NCBI GenBank assembly: GCA_023512835.1
Contig: CM042091.1
Span: 168,031 to 232,030, forward strand
Reading direction: 5' to 3'
DNA: 64,000 nucleotides
Source: Taxillus chinensis
Lineage: Eukaryota; Streptophyta; Magnoliopsida; Santalales; Loranthaceae
Below the pieces are notes generated by a model, which did no database searches, had not been told where the DNA came from, and saw only the letters and a list, made by a program, of their open reading frames with translations. Shown here one piece after another: positions 14,447 to 25,623 of this stretch (position 1 is the first letter of the stretch; every line of letters starts with the position of its first letter). A program made the translations under genes and the position numbers.

Positions 14447-16551
14447 GTAGGGTCAAGAGTTCCGCATGTAGGCCGGCCGACATCCAGTATACACACTGCT
14501 TAGTGCTCTCCGAACCCAGCAAGACAGTCTCCCATCACACGGCTCACCAACAAATAGACTTGATTCTCTTCTTCTTCCGGCCGGAGAGAGACATTTCACA
14601 GGAGTGTTTCCAGCAACATACGCGAGATATGGGTGGGCGGGCAATGGATGCTGTAGTAGAGTACCCAGCCTTCGGATCTACACTCTCTTCGGAGCACAAT
14701 GTATCCCGTGGGTCTGTTAATTCCCGGCATTTTCTCAAGTAGAGCGTTTCTGTCTTGCGTGCAGCACACTCCAATCATAGCAGAGTGTCTCGGGTCGGGT
14801 AGAGAAAGGTCTTGTTCTTACTTTCTTTAAAGACTTGGATGAAAAAGCAAAGCAACCGGATGGGATGTACCGTTCACGCCGGGGAAACGCAACGGGACAG
14901 AAAGAGCTATGCGAAATCAAGAGACAAGACACAGACACTTTAGTTACTAAGAGTTGAATACAAGTGCTTTCATTTCAACAGCATCCAGAAACCAGAATAG
15001 AGAGAGCAGATTTCTTCTGGGCTCCCCAAACCTGTCCTGTTCGGCGGTGCCTAATTCGGCTTTCTGAACCTTCTTCCAAAACCCCAAACTCAGAGTTTAG
15101 ACACAGTAGAGAGTCTTATCGGTTGCTTACCTCCGCCGCGTACACTGTAGAGCCGAGGATGGTCAAAGCTCTCCGAACCGTGTGCGTTTTGGGTGGTTCG
15201 TGCTTTCAGTCGTCCCTGTGTAACGCTTTTACTTTCGGGGGATATACGCCTAGAGCCTAGGACCGATTACCCGGACTCGAAAGACAGAGTGCCCCCGGGT
15301 GACACAAAAGTGACTTTTCTTACACTTGAAGAGAGATTGGATTGGAATGGTTGGATTCCGACGGCATTCTACCATACCCATTTCCAACTTGAATTGCGAG
15401 GCGTACTCTGTCACTTGCTAGCTGCCTTTCAGTCTGTCAGTAAAGTATGCTAGCATCCCGTACGCTTTCAGTCTGTCTGCTAGCGGCTGCCAATCTTTCT
15501 TTAAGTCTGTCAAGTACGCTGCCATTCAGTCTTGTCCCGTTCTCCTATGTGAGAGTCTGAACAACCTAGCGAAAGCGCTATTGCTGCCGGACCGTAGCTC
15601 GGGTGCTGTGCAACGTCCATTAGGGTTGTTACACAATTCCATGTTGTAGACTCCTTCATCCACTGTTACTAGAGTTACAAAGAGCTCGGCCCACCCGAAC
15701 GATTCACTTTCAACTCTCAATGAGACTCGAGAGACAGACAGAGATACTCAAGAGACAGAGAGTAATTCGGAGACTTTTGAGACACCCTAAGAGAGTTTCC
15801 GTCCAATAGAGAGTCGCGGCCCAATCTCGTTTCAATCTCTCCGCTGAAAGCCCATTTTAAGAACCGTACACTCAGTGCTTTTCGCTTTTAGATAGATATA
15901 CTACGAGTCATCCGCCCCAGAATCCATTCCATCGCCGCGGCCATCTGGTTCACCGGTACTACCAAAAAGTCTATCGCTTACGTTACTCTTTTGTTATTCT
16001 CTGTTTTTCGAATACCTCGGTCGTGCTGCTGGTTTCCACTCTTTTGTTATCGAATCTCCTATGGGTGGTGCTTCCATAATCACTTTTAGTCCGTCTCATG
16101 GTAAAGGGCACGCGGCTTTCTATTTCTTCGATAAAAACAGACCGAACGCTCGAGTTATGGGCTCGTCCAACCCTTACGCATTCAAGCTCGTTCAACTTTA
16201 CCTCGGAGACACGGTCGAAGTACCATGCAAGGTTGCCCGTACTCCTCTCTTTTCGGATATCGTAAAGATAGATACTCCACTTTATCCTTTTCGATACGAA
16301 GTAGAAAGCTCTTCCGTTTCGTGCTTCTATAGTTGGAGAGTCTGCACCTAGTCGCTTAACAGGGGGTCGAGGTGCCCCCGCTCTTGCTCCCTCCTAGAAA
16401 CTCTCCTCTACTGAAAAGGATCCAAAGGAGTACTCTGCCTCAACGAAACCAAAACACCCTATAAGGATGACTACTCCGTCCCTTCGAAAGCACACTCGAA
16501 AGAGATCTCATTTGTTTCCCCTTCTTTATTTGGTAGTTTGGACGGTCGCCC
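14447..16551 (-). other. nad4 intron 3 (i1399), group II, arm A
   Basis: 2105 nt between nad4 exons 3 and 4 on the minus strand. It starts GGGCGACCGTCC. Domain V is at about 14511-14545 (GAGCCGTGTGATGGGAGAC to GGGTTCGG). It ends in AC before exon 4. It hosts an unrelated-looking antisense open frame (16061-16351). Confidence 0.88.
16061..16351 (+). CDS. Hypothetical ORF antisense within nad4 intron 3, arm A
   Basis: No family recognised. 96 codons from the ATG at 16061, and the frame is open upstream from about 15892 (about 150 codons in all). The protein starts MGGASIITFSPSHGKGHAAF and goes on through FYFFDKNRPNARVMG and LVQLYLGDTVEVPCKV. The region just before the ATG reads FEYLGRAAGFHSFVIESP in the same frame. 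The composition looks like a folded soluble protein, and codons favour C or T in third position (TTC, TAC, CTC, ATC), unlike the respiratory genes here. The same frame is kept in arm B (28734-28444). It could be a foreign insertion into the intron or chance. Confidence 0.3.
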   Translation: MGGASIITFSPSHGKGHAAFYFFDKNRPNARVMGSSNPYAFKLVQLYLGDTVEVPCKVARTPLFSDIVKIDTPLYPFRYEVESSSVSCFYSWRVCT

Positions 16552-16974
16552 CTCCAACAATAAAAGGTATAAAAATGGAGACTTCTCTGCCATTTGGATC
16601 GGAGAATTTATGGATGAAATCGGGTTTTAAATTTCCAGACACCGAACGATTATACACCCAAAGAGAATACGCGGCGCCTAAAAGCATCCCAAGCGCGGAA
16701 AAGGTTGCTATTAAGCTATGTTTTTGGAAAGCTCCAACTAATATGAGAAATTCCCCGATAAAGCTGCTAGTACCAGGTGAACTCATATTGGCCAAAGTGG
16801 AAGATAAGAAAATGGTAGAGAGATTCGGCATGGTGCTAACTGAACCTCCGTAATATCTAACAAGTCGAGTCTTATGTCGGTCATATAGAACACCAACACA
16901 TAAAAAAAGGGCAGAAGACACCAGTCCATGACTTGACATCGGTAGAATGCTACCTCCAATTCCCTGTATGGTGG
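16552..16974 (-). CDS. nad4: nad4 exon 3, arm A (intact frame)
   Basis: Third exon of the complex I proton-pumping subunit ND4, 423 nt, the normal seed-plant length. It encodes TIQGIGGSI, HGLVSSALFLCVGVLYDRHK, TRLVRYYGGSVSTMPNLST, then NMSSPGTSSFIGEFLILVGA, LGMLLGAAYSLWVYNRSVSG, NLKPDFIHKFSDPNGREV and FIVGG. The run before ATGTGTTGG has seven T, which keeps the frame; arm B has eight. Upstream is a group II domain V at about 17030-17065. Exons 1 and 2 are not in this window, so intron 2 either continues outside the repeat or is trans-spliced. Confidence 0.95.
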
Positions 16975-17300
16975 AAAGAGCAAAAGAAGCCCCACGCACG
17001 GGGCGGGGTACGCCGATTCGCCCGAGAAGAACCGTACAAGAAAGCTCTGTCTCTCATACGGCTTTACAGCTCTGTATTCTGTTGGGTATGGAAGCTCTTT
17101 CCGAAAAGAGAGTTATGACCCGACTTCCGCTCTCTAACAGAGTGTATCCCCGGCAGTTGGTATCCCGGATACCACATCTCTTAGTGATTGAACCGGAACA
17201 ACAGTACTCTTGATGCGGGACTACTCTACAGAAGAGATCGCACGGGTTCATGGAACCTAACACTGTCTTGTTGGATGGTTTCGGGTGTGTTCGGGGTCCC
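16975..17300 (-). other. 3' part of nad4 intron 2 (i976), group II, arm A
   Basis: Domain V at about 17030-17065 on the minus strand (AAAGCCGTATGAGAGACAG to TTGTACGGTTCT), followed by a GC-rich domain VI-like hairpin and exon 3. The upstream extent is unknown; 17300 is nominal. No exon 2 is found before the repeat edge at 19065. Confidence 0.75.
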
Positions 17301-18010
17301 CAAATAAGAGACCTAAACGGAATCGAGTGTGTTGCTTGCTCTCGATGCGAGATTTCAACCACCATTGGGTACCGGAAAGGCCGATTCTCTGTCTGTCTGT
17401 AGTATGCGACGCAGTCCGAAAGCGACACTCGGGTATTGGTACGTTACAAGTTGTACTGTACCCCCGCTGCTATTGGGTTGGCCTGTCATCCAGCAATCAC
17501 AGAACCCATGAGAGCTGCCCTGCGGCGTGGTGGCAGGACCTATTGGATGTCTCGGGTTACGTATACATAGGCCGATTCTCTTTCAGTGGATATGGTCCGC
17601 TCTCCGGTCCCTATTTGGGTGGTGTGGTAGTACGGGCCCTCTGACTTCAAGCGATGTGCTGCTTGCTCCCGCGACGCGAATGATTGGAGTGTGCTGCACG
17701 CTCTCGGTACTCTTGGGTTGTGCGCATCTAATACTGACTGACAGACAGACTGAAAGGTGTTATGCGAGTCTATTACAGGTTCTTACAGAATACCAGACAG
17801 CCCGTGAGCGACTCTTTTGGGTCTCCGAAGAGTGAAACACCGAATAGGCATGGAGTGTGCTTCGGAAGATTCAGAGGTCGGGTTACGCTCACTAACAGTG
17901 TAGCTTTGGACACAACATGCAATGTGTCTGCTGCCTCAACCACCTTCGACGTTGGCCTCGGGTAGAGCACTATAGAATGGAGAGGTCACCGAACCACTAC
18001 TATAAGACAG

Positions 18011-18062
18011 AGAAAGCTGCGGTACGTGACGCATCCAGTATCGAGGGTACGGAGATGGGCCA
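18011..18062 (+). repeat. 52-bp repeat inside arm A, recurring at 20761-20812
   Basis: Identical over 52 bp (agaaagctgcggtacgtgac at its start) to 20761-20812. It is therefore also present inverted in arm B near 26733-26785, giving three copies in the window. Confidence 0.9.
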
Positions 18063-19477
18063 CAAGCTCACCTTCATGTCAAGCACTTATAATAAAGATA
18101 CGCAACACAAGTGAAAACGCGTAGTACGCGACAGAAACGCTTTGTTTCGAGTGTATCTCTCCCGTACCGCTTCATAGAAGTCTGCTCTTTTCCAATTCCA
18201 TTGTCTCGCACGGGCTCTCGAACCTCGTATAGAAGTGATACCACTCCCGGGGATAGGTATACCTGTTACAAGCGGCTCTCTTGGCCGGCCCCGAAATGCA
18301 GTGAGAGCTCTTCCCCGATGGGTGGTCTTCATCCATTTGCACATCCGATTGACTCGTGGATTCTCCGATACACTTTCTTCGAGAGCATTCATGAGTGTTA
18401 ACACGATAAGAATGTGCCCTAAGAAGCATGCTCGGAATTCGGTCAATGACATGGCGCCCACCACCTGAAAGACTCTGAGTATGGTTGGACACGGTATGTC
18501 TTAACTGGACCCAAAAGGGTCGTATTGTCCGTGTATGGGTTGGAGCGACTGTAGAGATGCGGTCGGGTATGGAAGCATGCTGCTCGGATGGAACTGCCCT
18601 TCTCGAAATGCCCAGTGATTCTCGAAAAACCAAACGCCCCAAACAGAGCACTTGAGTGTTACCTAATACAAGAGAGCTCTCTGTCGCATACGGGTTGTTG
18701 GGTTGCCTACTCACTTGGCTTCCCCAAACACTGTGCATCCGGAAGCACCCAAACAGTCGTATCCCGCACTAAGGTGCAATCCAATAGAGCCCGGGAAGCA
18801 AATAGCGGAGTGATGCCACCTAACACTTGTGCATACACAGGCAGCAAAAAAAGATACCCGAAGCGAGACTCTCTACTATACTATTATGTATTATGACTTC
18901 GGAATTCCACAAGAGATACGGTACAACTTCGAAACTCTATCGATGGCTGCCCACTCTACTAGTGTGATTGGTTTGACAGCCGCATTCTGCTCTCTTAAGA
19001 TATAGATATATAGAAATAGAAAGAAGAGAGTTTCAACCGGACCGATTACCCGGACTCTAAAGACAATACAGAAGCAAGAGCTAACTCAATAGAGTCCCGA
19101 AGGAGAGATGCAGTGATACACTACTCTGTTTTGCTTGGGTTGGATTGCTGGGGGCGGAGAACCCAAAGTTGGAACTCTCTTAAGGCTGCTAAACTCTCTC
19201 GAATGCGAGGCAAGAATGACACCGAAGGGGATAGGAGAAACGCGGAGCACAATCAGAATACAGAACAGAAAAGCGCATAGCAACCCGAATCAGAATGTAA
19301 CAGAGTTGTGCATCGAATGGCATAGATATACCTGAAAAAAAGAGCAATACACATCCTTCGGAACACTCTTAATAGGCTTTAAGATAGCACCAGCAGCCAC
19401 CTGTAGTGTACAGGAAATCTCTGACTTCAAAGCAATCTCTTGAGTGTTACCTGTTCCGAACGGGTAGTCAGTGCTCT

Positions 19478-19549
19478 CTGGAGTAAAAGGATTCGAACCT
19501 TTGCATGCCGGTACCAAAAACCGATGCCTTACCACTTGGCGATACTCCA
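19478..19549 (-). tRNA. trnQ-UUG: tRNA-Gln (UUG)
   Basis: Minus strand. Acceptor arms TGGAGTA and TACTCCA pair perfectly. The D arm reads CGCCAAGTGGTAAGGC, the anticodon loop carries TTG in CGGTTTTTGGTACCG, and the T arm is AAAGGTTCGAATCCTTT. It resembles the native mitochondrial trnQ of land plants. Confidence 0.95.
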
Positions 19550-20760
19550 AGATGTTACGGTTTCACAACTTTAATAGAGTCAATCGGATGTGCAAATGGA
19601 TGAAGAGCTTATTCGGTTAGAGCAAAGCCAGCAGCTCTTTCTGTTACTAGTTGTGTTTCCAACACTGTACCACTGGAGCATCCCCTTTTTCCGTAGGCTG
19701 TTCCCTTTCTCTTGTTGTTTCACGCCTACATTTGGTGCCGGAAGTTGGTGGTACTCTATCTATCGCTTCTAGAACAGAATGCCTATCAAGCCCCTATAAG
19801 AGGTATTCCGCAGTTGAAATTGGAGTGTGAACCGACCCCATTGGAGAAATGCTTTCCTTACCTTACTAAGAGTTCCATCCTCTGACCTCGGATACACGTG
19901 CGCTTACCGTCCATTCCCATACGGTTTCCCCCCAGCCGCCTTTCACACGATACGAAATGTTTAATCCCAACTCTCACACCGAACATGTCTTGACTAACAA
20001 CATTGCCCTAGAGACGCGACTCGTGCTTGCGCGCTTGACTTGGCTGCAGCCGGGAATTCTCTACTGACTCTTACGCGAACATACGAGAATCGGTACGCAC
20101 TACCTTTTTACAAATCTGTTTTAGCTCTGGAATGGAAGCAACTCTGAACTCGCTACGCTATAGACTCTCTCCCCGCCGCGGACGACTTGGTATTCCTATC
20201 GATTGTTACCTCCCCAGCTTTCGTAGTCTACCCTCTTTTCGAAGACTCGCTAGCAACCTGCCTAATACCTCTCTTCTTGGACTCCTATCAATGACAGAAG
20301 AAAAGCATCTATCTCCCTTTCTCGGAATTGATAACAATACCATAGCTCGGTACCTTGGGAGTTCGGTTTTTCTGCTATTGGTGCTTCGATTCCGTTATAG
20401 TTTCCCTGTGTCCGGTATGAAATTGGAGTGTAACTCAGCGACTACTCTTATCGAATGCATTGCGAGAGCATAGTGTGCTATTCAAGAAAGAGAATCACTC
20501 TCTGCTGTTCCACTACACAGTCCTTTGAAAGCGTACTCCCTTTCGAATTCCGCCGAAACCTCTTTCAACCCAAGAGATAAAGGAGGTGTATGCGGCTCGA
20601 GTTCTCGTAAACATGCAACAAGAAAGGCGTTCCGGTAGTCCTTGTGTTAAATTTGCACTATAGAACAGATAAGAGTTTCCATCTTTCAGAGCTCTTCTCA
20701 TGGGCGCTTAAGGACGGAAAACAAGGACCGAGAAGAGTCAACTACAAATCTCTTGGAGGC

Positions 20761-20812
20761 AGAAAGCTGCGGTACGTGACGCATCCAGTATCGAGGGTAC
20801 GGAGATGGGCCA
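20761..20812 (+). repeat. 52-bp repeat, second copy of 18011-18062
   Basis: Perfect copy of the 52-bp unit in arm A, flanked on both sides by unrelated sequence. Confidence 0.9.
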
Positions 20813-21509
20813 GAAAGCTCGGCTGAGTTCACCGAGTCCAGGAGCCGTATTGCCTTTTCCTTTCCGCGACCGATAGTATGATGCACACTCTCCAGGGTAT
20901 CCAACGATTTCAAACAGTAGACCTTTTGCTTAACACGCTTTCGGATGTGTTCTTAAGAGAGCAAACCACCGACCGGGCCTATACAGGGCGGCCATACATA
21001 GGCCTTTAGGTGTTGTACTTAGTAGAGTGCTTTTCTTTCCAGAGTGTTACCAGCCCTTTCTGTGCTTCCATAAGAGTGTCCTTTCATGAAAGAGTGTCTT
21101 AGAGACCGGGAGTTCCACAAAACAGAGAGAGCTACTACTGCAACGAATTTGATGGCATAGATATACCTGAAAGCAGTGCCACTAACAGACTCAAACCTGA
21201 AAGCAGAGGAAGTACTCGACATCCTATCACTTCTGACTTTTTATGGAATTCTCTGTTAGCAGTTCACTTTTTCGGGGTTGCTTAGGGCATGGATGTCCAT
21301 TCTTCTGTGTCTCCTAGGGGAGTTTTTGAAGGCTTTTCCGTTTATCTTACGTCCGGGTAGCAGATCCTTAAAGAGTGTCTTGATTTGCCAGACCGTTTGG
21401 CTTCAGAGAATTCGAAACAAGAGTTTGGAGGAGACAGCGTATTTGTTTTTTTCGGACAGAGCTTGTAGCCTCACAAGTTTCTCTGTTTTGTGGAATGGAG
21501 AGTACTACC

Positions 21510-21549
21510 CAGCCTTCGGATAGCTAGCTAACAGCAAGAAAGTGGGTGC
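21510..21549 (+). repeat. 40-bp direct repeat (copy 1)
   Basis: Identical to 22205-22244. Begins cagccttcggatagctagct. Confidence 0.92.
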
Positions 21550-22204
21550 ATTCATAGCACACAATGTATACCTTTCCGCGCATCCAAAGACAGCGAAGCC
21601 TATAGAAGCGTACACGATAGGCACTCGAGCTTTTCTCTTCAGCGAGCTCCCGGATTTCATGATGGTATTACGGCTTTCTAACGCAACACGCAAAAGACGC
21701 TTCTGTTAGCTCCTTAAGACCACTATGTACCCGAACCGAAAGTGAATCTTCGAGTCCCCTCTGCGCCTTTAGTAGACCTCTCTTGTCTGGTGCCGTATCG
21801 CGTTGCTCTTTCGTTTGGACATGAAGTTTTCAAACAGTGAGTGTTCTCTCCTAGGAAAGAATGGCTGGCATCGGCTTTGCTATCTAGGGAAGCTTTCGGA
21901 ATGATAGGTATGACTCTTTCAGACTTCCAACACGTGTCGAATACGGTACTCGAGAGAAGGTTAGGCTTTCGCCACATTCGTTGCGTTTCAGTAACCTCTT
22001 TTCTTGACAGAGTTCGGAGTTCAGGGAAGCCCGGAAAACTCGATAGACACGGGACACAGAATAAGAGAACAGAATGACAGAACACACCTGTTCGATTAAA
22101 GAGGATAGACTACGAAAGCTGGGGGCCCAAGGGTAAGGTCCGGCTCTAGGCGTACAAACCGTGTGGGATAGACACTCTCGCTTCGGGTATCTTAGAAGCG
22201 TGAA

Positions 22205-22244
22205 CAGCCTTCGGATAGCTAGCTAACAGCAAGAAAGTGGGTGC
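22205..22244 (+). repeat. 40-bp direct repeat (copy 2)
   Basis: Identical to 21510-21549, 695 bp away. Confidence 0.92.
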
Positions 22245-22944
22245 CCAGTCCCCAAGAAACCCTAGGAGAGTTCCTCTTCTCGTATACGGGGAGTGTGTTG
22301 ACCTCTTTACCGAATTCGGCTGTCTCGCGACACAAGAATGACTCGTTTTTCTACAGGAAAGTGCTGGATCGATAGACCCCTCTTTCTAAAGTAAAAATGA
22401 AACAGGTTTGAGTCTGTTAGTGGCACTGCTTTCAGGTATATCTATGCCATCAAATTCGTTGCAGTGTACTACTCGACTCTTCCGGCCGTACCCATCCGAA
22501 ACCTTTTCTTCTCGGACTACCCATTTCCATTGTTGTTGCTTTAAGCAATTGCGAACATACACGACAGAATGCCCCCTTTTGAAAGTGCTTTCTTTTAGAG
22601 AGGCAGAAATGTCATGCTTCGGTCACCAATCTTCGATGACAGAGGTGCCCTTACTCTTCCGGTTTGAAAAGTCGCTTATGGGAGACTGTCTTTCGAGCTT
22701 CTATGGTGTTCGATTTCGAGTGGAAGGGTTGCTTTTCAGCGAGCGGAGAGACCTCTAAAAACAGAGTCGTACTTGATACACCCTACGGTAGTAGAGCACT
22801 TCGTACCTTTGTTTCACAGTGTATTCGGCCGACTAAGAGAAAGGGAGATGCTTCCGTCCTTGCTAGAAGAAAAAGAGCTGTCCCCGCGGCAAATGGTGTG
22901 TTCTTCTTACGGAATGGGTTCGATTTCAAGCATGCTTAAGAAAG

Positions 22945-22980
22945 AGCTGTGTGTCTTCTGCGCGGAAAGGATATCACTTC
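22945..22980 (+). repeat. 36-bp repeat shared with 56251-56286
   Basis: Perfect match beginning agctgtgtgtcttctgcgcg. The flanks differ on both sides. Confidence 0.92.
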
Positions 22981-25570
22981 AAGAGTCCGACGAAAGGGGG
23001 CGGCAGCATACATAACCTTCTCTAACTATACAAAAAACCGTATGATAAGAGTGGAGTGGAACGGCACCAAACAGACTATACCGGGAACGCATAGAAGCTC
23101 GAAAGACAGTCTCTCATTCCAGAGTCCTAGTAGGGGGAGAGTTGACCTCTTTACCGAGTGAAAAGTGCGTTACGAAGAGACGATTCCGAAATCTACGTAG
23201 AGTTGGATCGACAATAGATACACTAGACTGCCGTGTGCGGGAGTTGCTGTTGCTTTGGAAGTGTTTGAAAGAAACTCTGTTTTACCGAGTGAAGAGTGTT
23301 CGAAAGGGTATGTGAGTTGCGAATTCTCTGTGTTGTTGAATCTGTTGCTATAGCAATCCGGGATATGACTCTATGGTGGGCCCGCTGCTGGGTAGAGAAA
23401 AGCACATTCCAAAACCGAGAGGTTGTCGAGTTCCACATCCAAAGCAAGCTCTACTTAGGTGGTTAAAAGCAGTTCCGTTTAGAGACACAAGTTTCAAGGA
23501 TACAACAAGCGACAGCGACCCATATCGGCCGGGTTACTTTGAGTTGTGAAGCGGAAGTGGTTATTAATACAGCAAATTCCAGACTGAAAGCGGAGTCGAA
23601 TACAACAGAAGGGGAAAACGCACGACCAAAGGAAACCATAAGGAGCTATTTGGATGTACTCAGAGAAGAAACAGAAAACATGTCATGGGTGGGCGAGTCT
23701 AGTCTCTGTTTTGGGCACTTATGATTATGAAACAAGAACAGACTTACTCTTTATGGGATAACTCTAAACTCTAACAACACAACTACAACTGAAAGTTTCC
23801 GTACACTCTACGATTTGCGACCCGGAGCGTAACCCGGATATGGAGTTCGGCCCAACAACCGGTGGTGTCTTTGCCACTACACTAAGAGATGCTCTTATAA
23901 AGACGAATCGGTCGGTACGATAGATATCCCTTATTCTTGTGTTGGGAGCGCGGGAGTACCTTTTGGAAGGGCTCGCTCAGTTCCCAAGAAACCCTAGGGT
24001 AGGGATCCTACCTCAACACTAAAGGGTGAAACCCCAGAAGAGTGGACACAGCTCCGGTCCGGCACGTAAGTTGTACACGGGATGCTACCAGCATACAGGA
24101 GAGTACTTGAGTTTGCTCTCTAAATTCTGCATTTAGGTCTCTTTAGACAAACGTGTAATCCGCCTTTCCATCGAGGAGGCCCCTTCGGGTAATAGCGATG
24201 TCCAAATCCGGTACGAGTTGTGAAACCTGCTATCTGTTCTGTATTGTAGTCAGACTGAAAAACCCTAGGAGTGGGGGATGTCCGTGAGACTACCTTGCCC
24301 TGCCCCGCTGGGATTCTACAGGCATAGGGTTACAGGAGAGCTCTCTTTTCGGATACTTGAACACCCGGAAGCAAGTTGAATACAAGTGCTGCACACCTCT
24401 TTCAACCTCTACGCAGATCGGCGTGATACTCGTTTGTACAACTCTCTTTTCACCTCTCTTGAGTTTAAAGAAGATCTCTGATTTGCTGGTAACGTTAGAC
24501 ATGCTGTTTTGGACAGTTGTTACCCTCGGGGAAAGAGCTGGTACGAAATCCGCGTACGCCAATAGAGTCAAATGCGGCGGGGATCCCTAGGGTTTCCTCT
24601 CTTATCTGAAAGTGTGCCCACTCCAATCTCTTTGGCTCTCATACAAGCTCTTCTACAAGACAGTGTACTTTTCTAGAACTGCGAAACCGCTATGTGTTGT
24701 CTCTAGAGCGTAATCGAAAACCGCCGCCATACAACACGTCGAAAATGCTTTTCAAGGAATCTTCTGTTAGGAGCACACGCGTTCCACCTTTCAAGCTCTT
24801 TTCCGGCCCGATCTTCCATAGGAGAACTACCAACAATAAATAGTGCACTCTCCGAGAGTCATGAGAATGACAACAGTGCTGCTACAGCGTATCGTTCTCT
24901 CTAACAGTAGCAAGAAAGCGTATCTAAACCCCGCGGCGGGACAACCTCTCCAGTTCCGGGCATAAAAAGTTTTCGTAATACGAGATAAGAAATGCGACTA
25001 GCACACTCAATCACGTATAGGATAGGAGGTGCCTTAGGGGTACAAATACAATAAAGCATATCGAAAAGTGGTGCATTTGGAACAACCGAGCACTTGTGGA
25101 ATACGTAACTCTAGTTGGAACCCCCCGTTTTGAAGAGAGCTCTCTTAAGGCTGCTAATTCAAGAATGGTGTTTTACATAGATAGTTGGAACGTGGTTACA
25201 CGCACAACAGCAGAATGGAGAGGTGGAAGGCTGCTACTTGGTGTTGGAATATTGGGATTGGTGCAGGGACATGATACAGTAGTGGACTTGTGTCTCTTTT
25301 TCTGTGTGGAACAAAAGGTTCTCCCAAAAGAGTCGTGTACGGGCTGTCTGGTATTCTGGGTCTGTCTCTTCTGTCTTAGCAGCTCTATAAGAAAACTCTG
25401 TTTTACCGAGTGAAGAGCTTCTAAAAAAGTCTTGGGTGGAAGGTGGTTGCTTTTCCGGTACCAGAATGGAGAGTTGTTGTCGGACAGGGCTCATGTACTA
25501 GCCCGCTTTCCAGACACTGTGTTTTCTACGGGTCTCTTCTTTAGGGGGTTACAAGCAACTGGGTCGCTCT

Positions 25571-25623
25571 CACTCGGAAAAACAGAGCCTATAAAGGGGG
25601 CGGCAGCATACATAACCTTCTCT
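25571..25623 (+). repeat. Two short repeats fused at an aaagggg overlap
   Basis: 25571-25599 matches 39435-39463 and 25593-25623 matches 22993-23023. The two share only the run aaagggg at the join, so the locus looks like a microhomology junction between two other sites. Confidence 0.88.

Larger units (their letters stand above)
14098..19065 (+). repeat. Large inverted repeat, arm A (~4.97 kb)
   Basis: The reverse complement of 25730-30697, nearly identical over its whole length. Corresponding coordinates sum to about 44795. The edges are sharp: left at tgcttcaaag (14098) and right at ctctaaagacaat (19065). Differences are few and mostly single-base run lengths, for example 7 versus 8 T in nad4 exon 3, CC versus C near 15173 and GG versus G near 18432. 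The arms are separated by 6.7 kb. Each carries nad4 exons 3 and 4. Confidence 0.95.

Noticed and set aside
16467..16853. 128-codon plus-strand frame, also at 28328-27942 in arm B
   Set aside because: Exact antisense shadow of nad4 exon 3.
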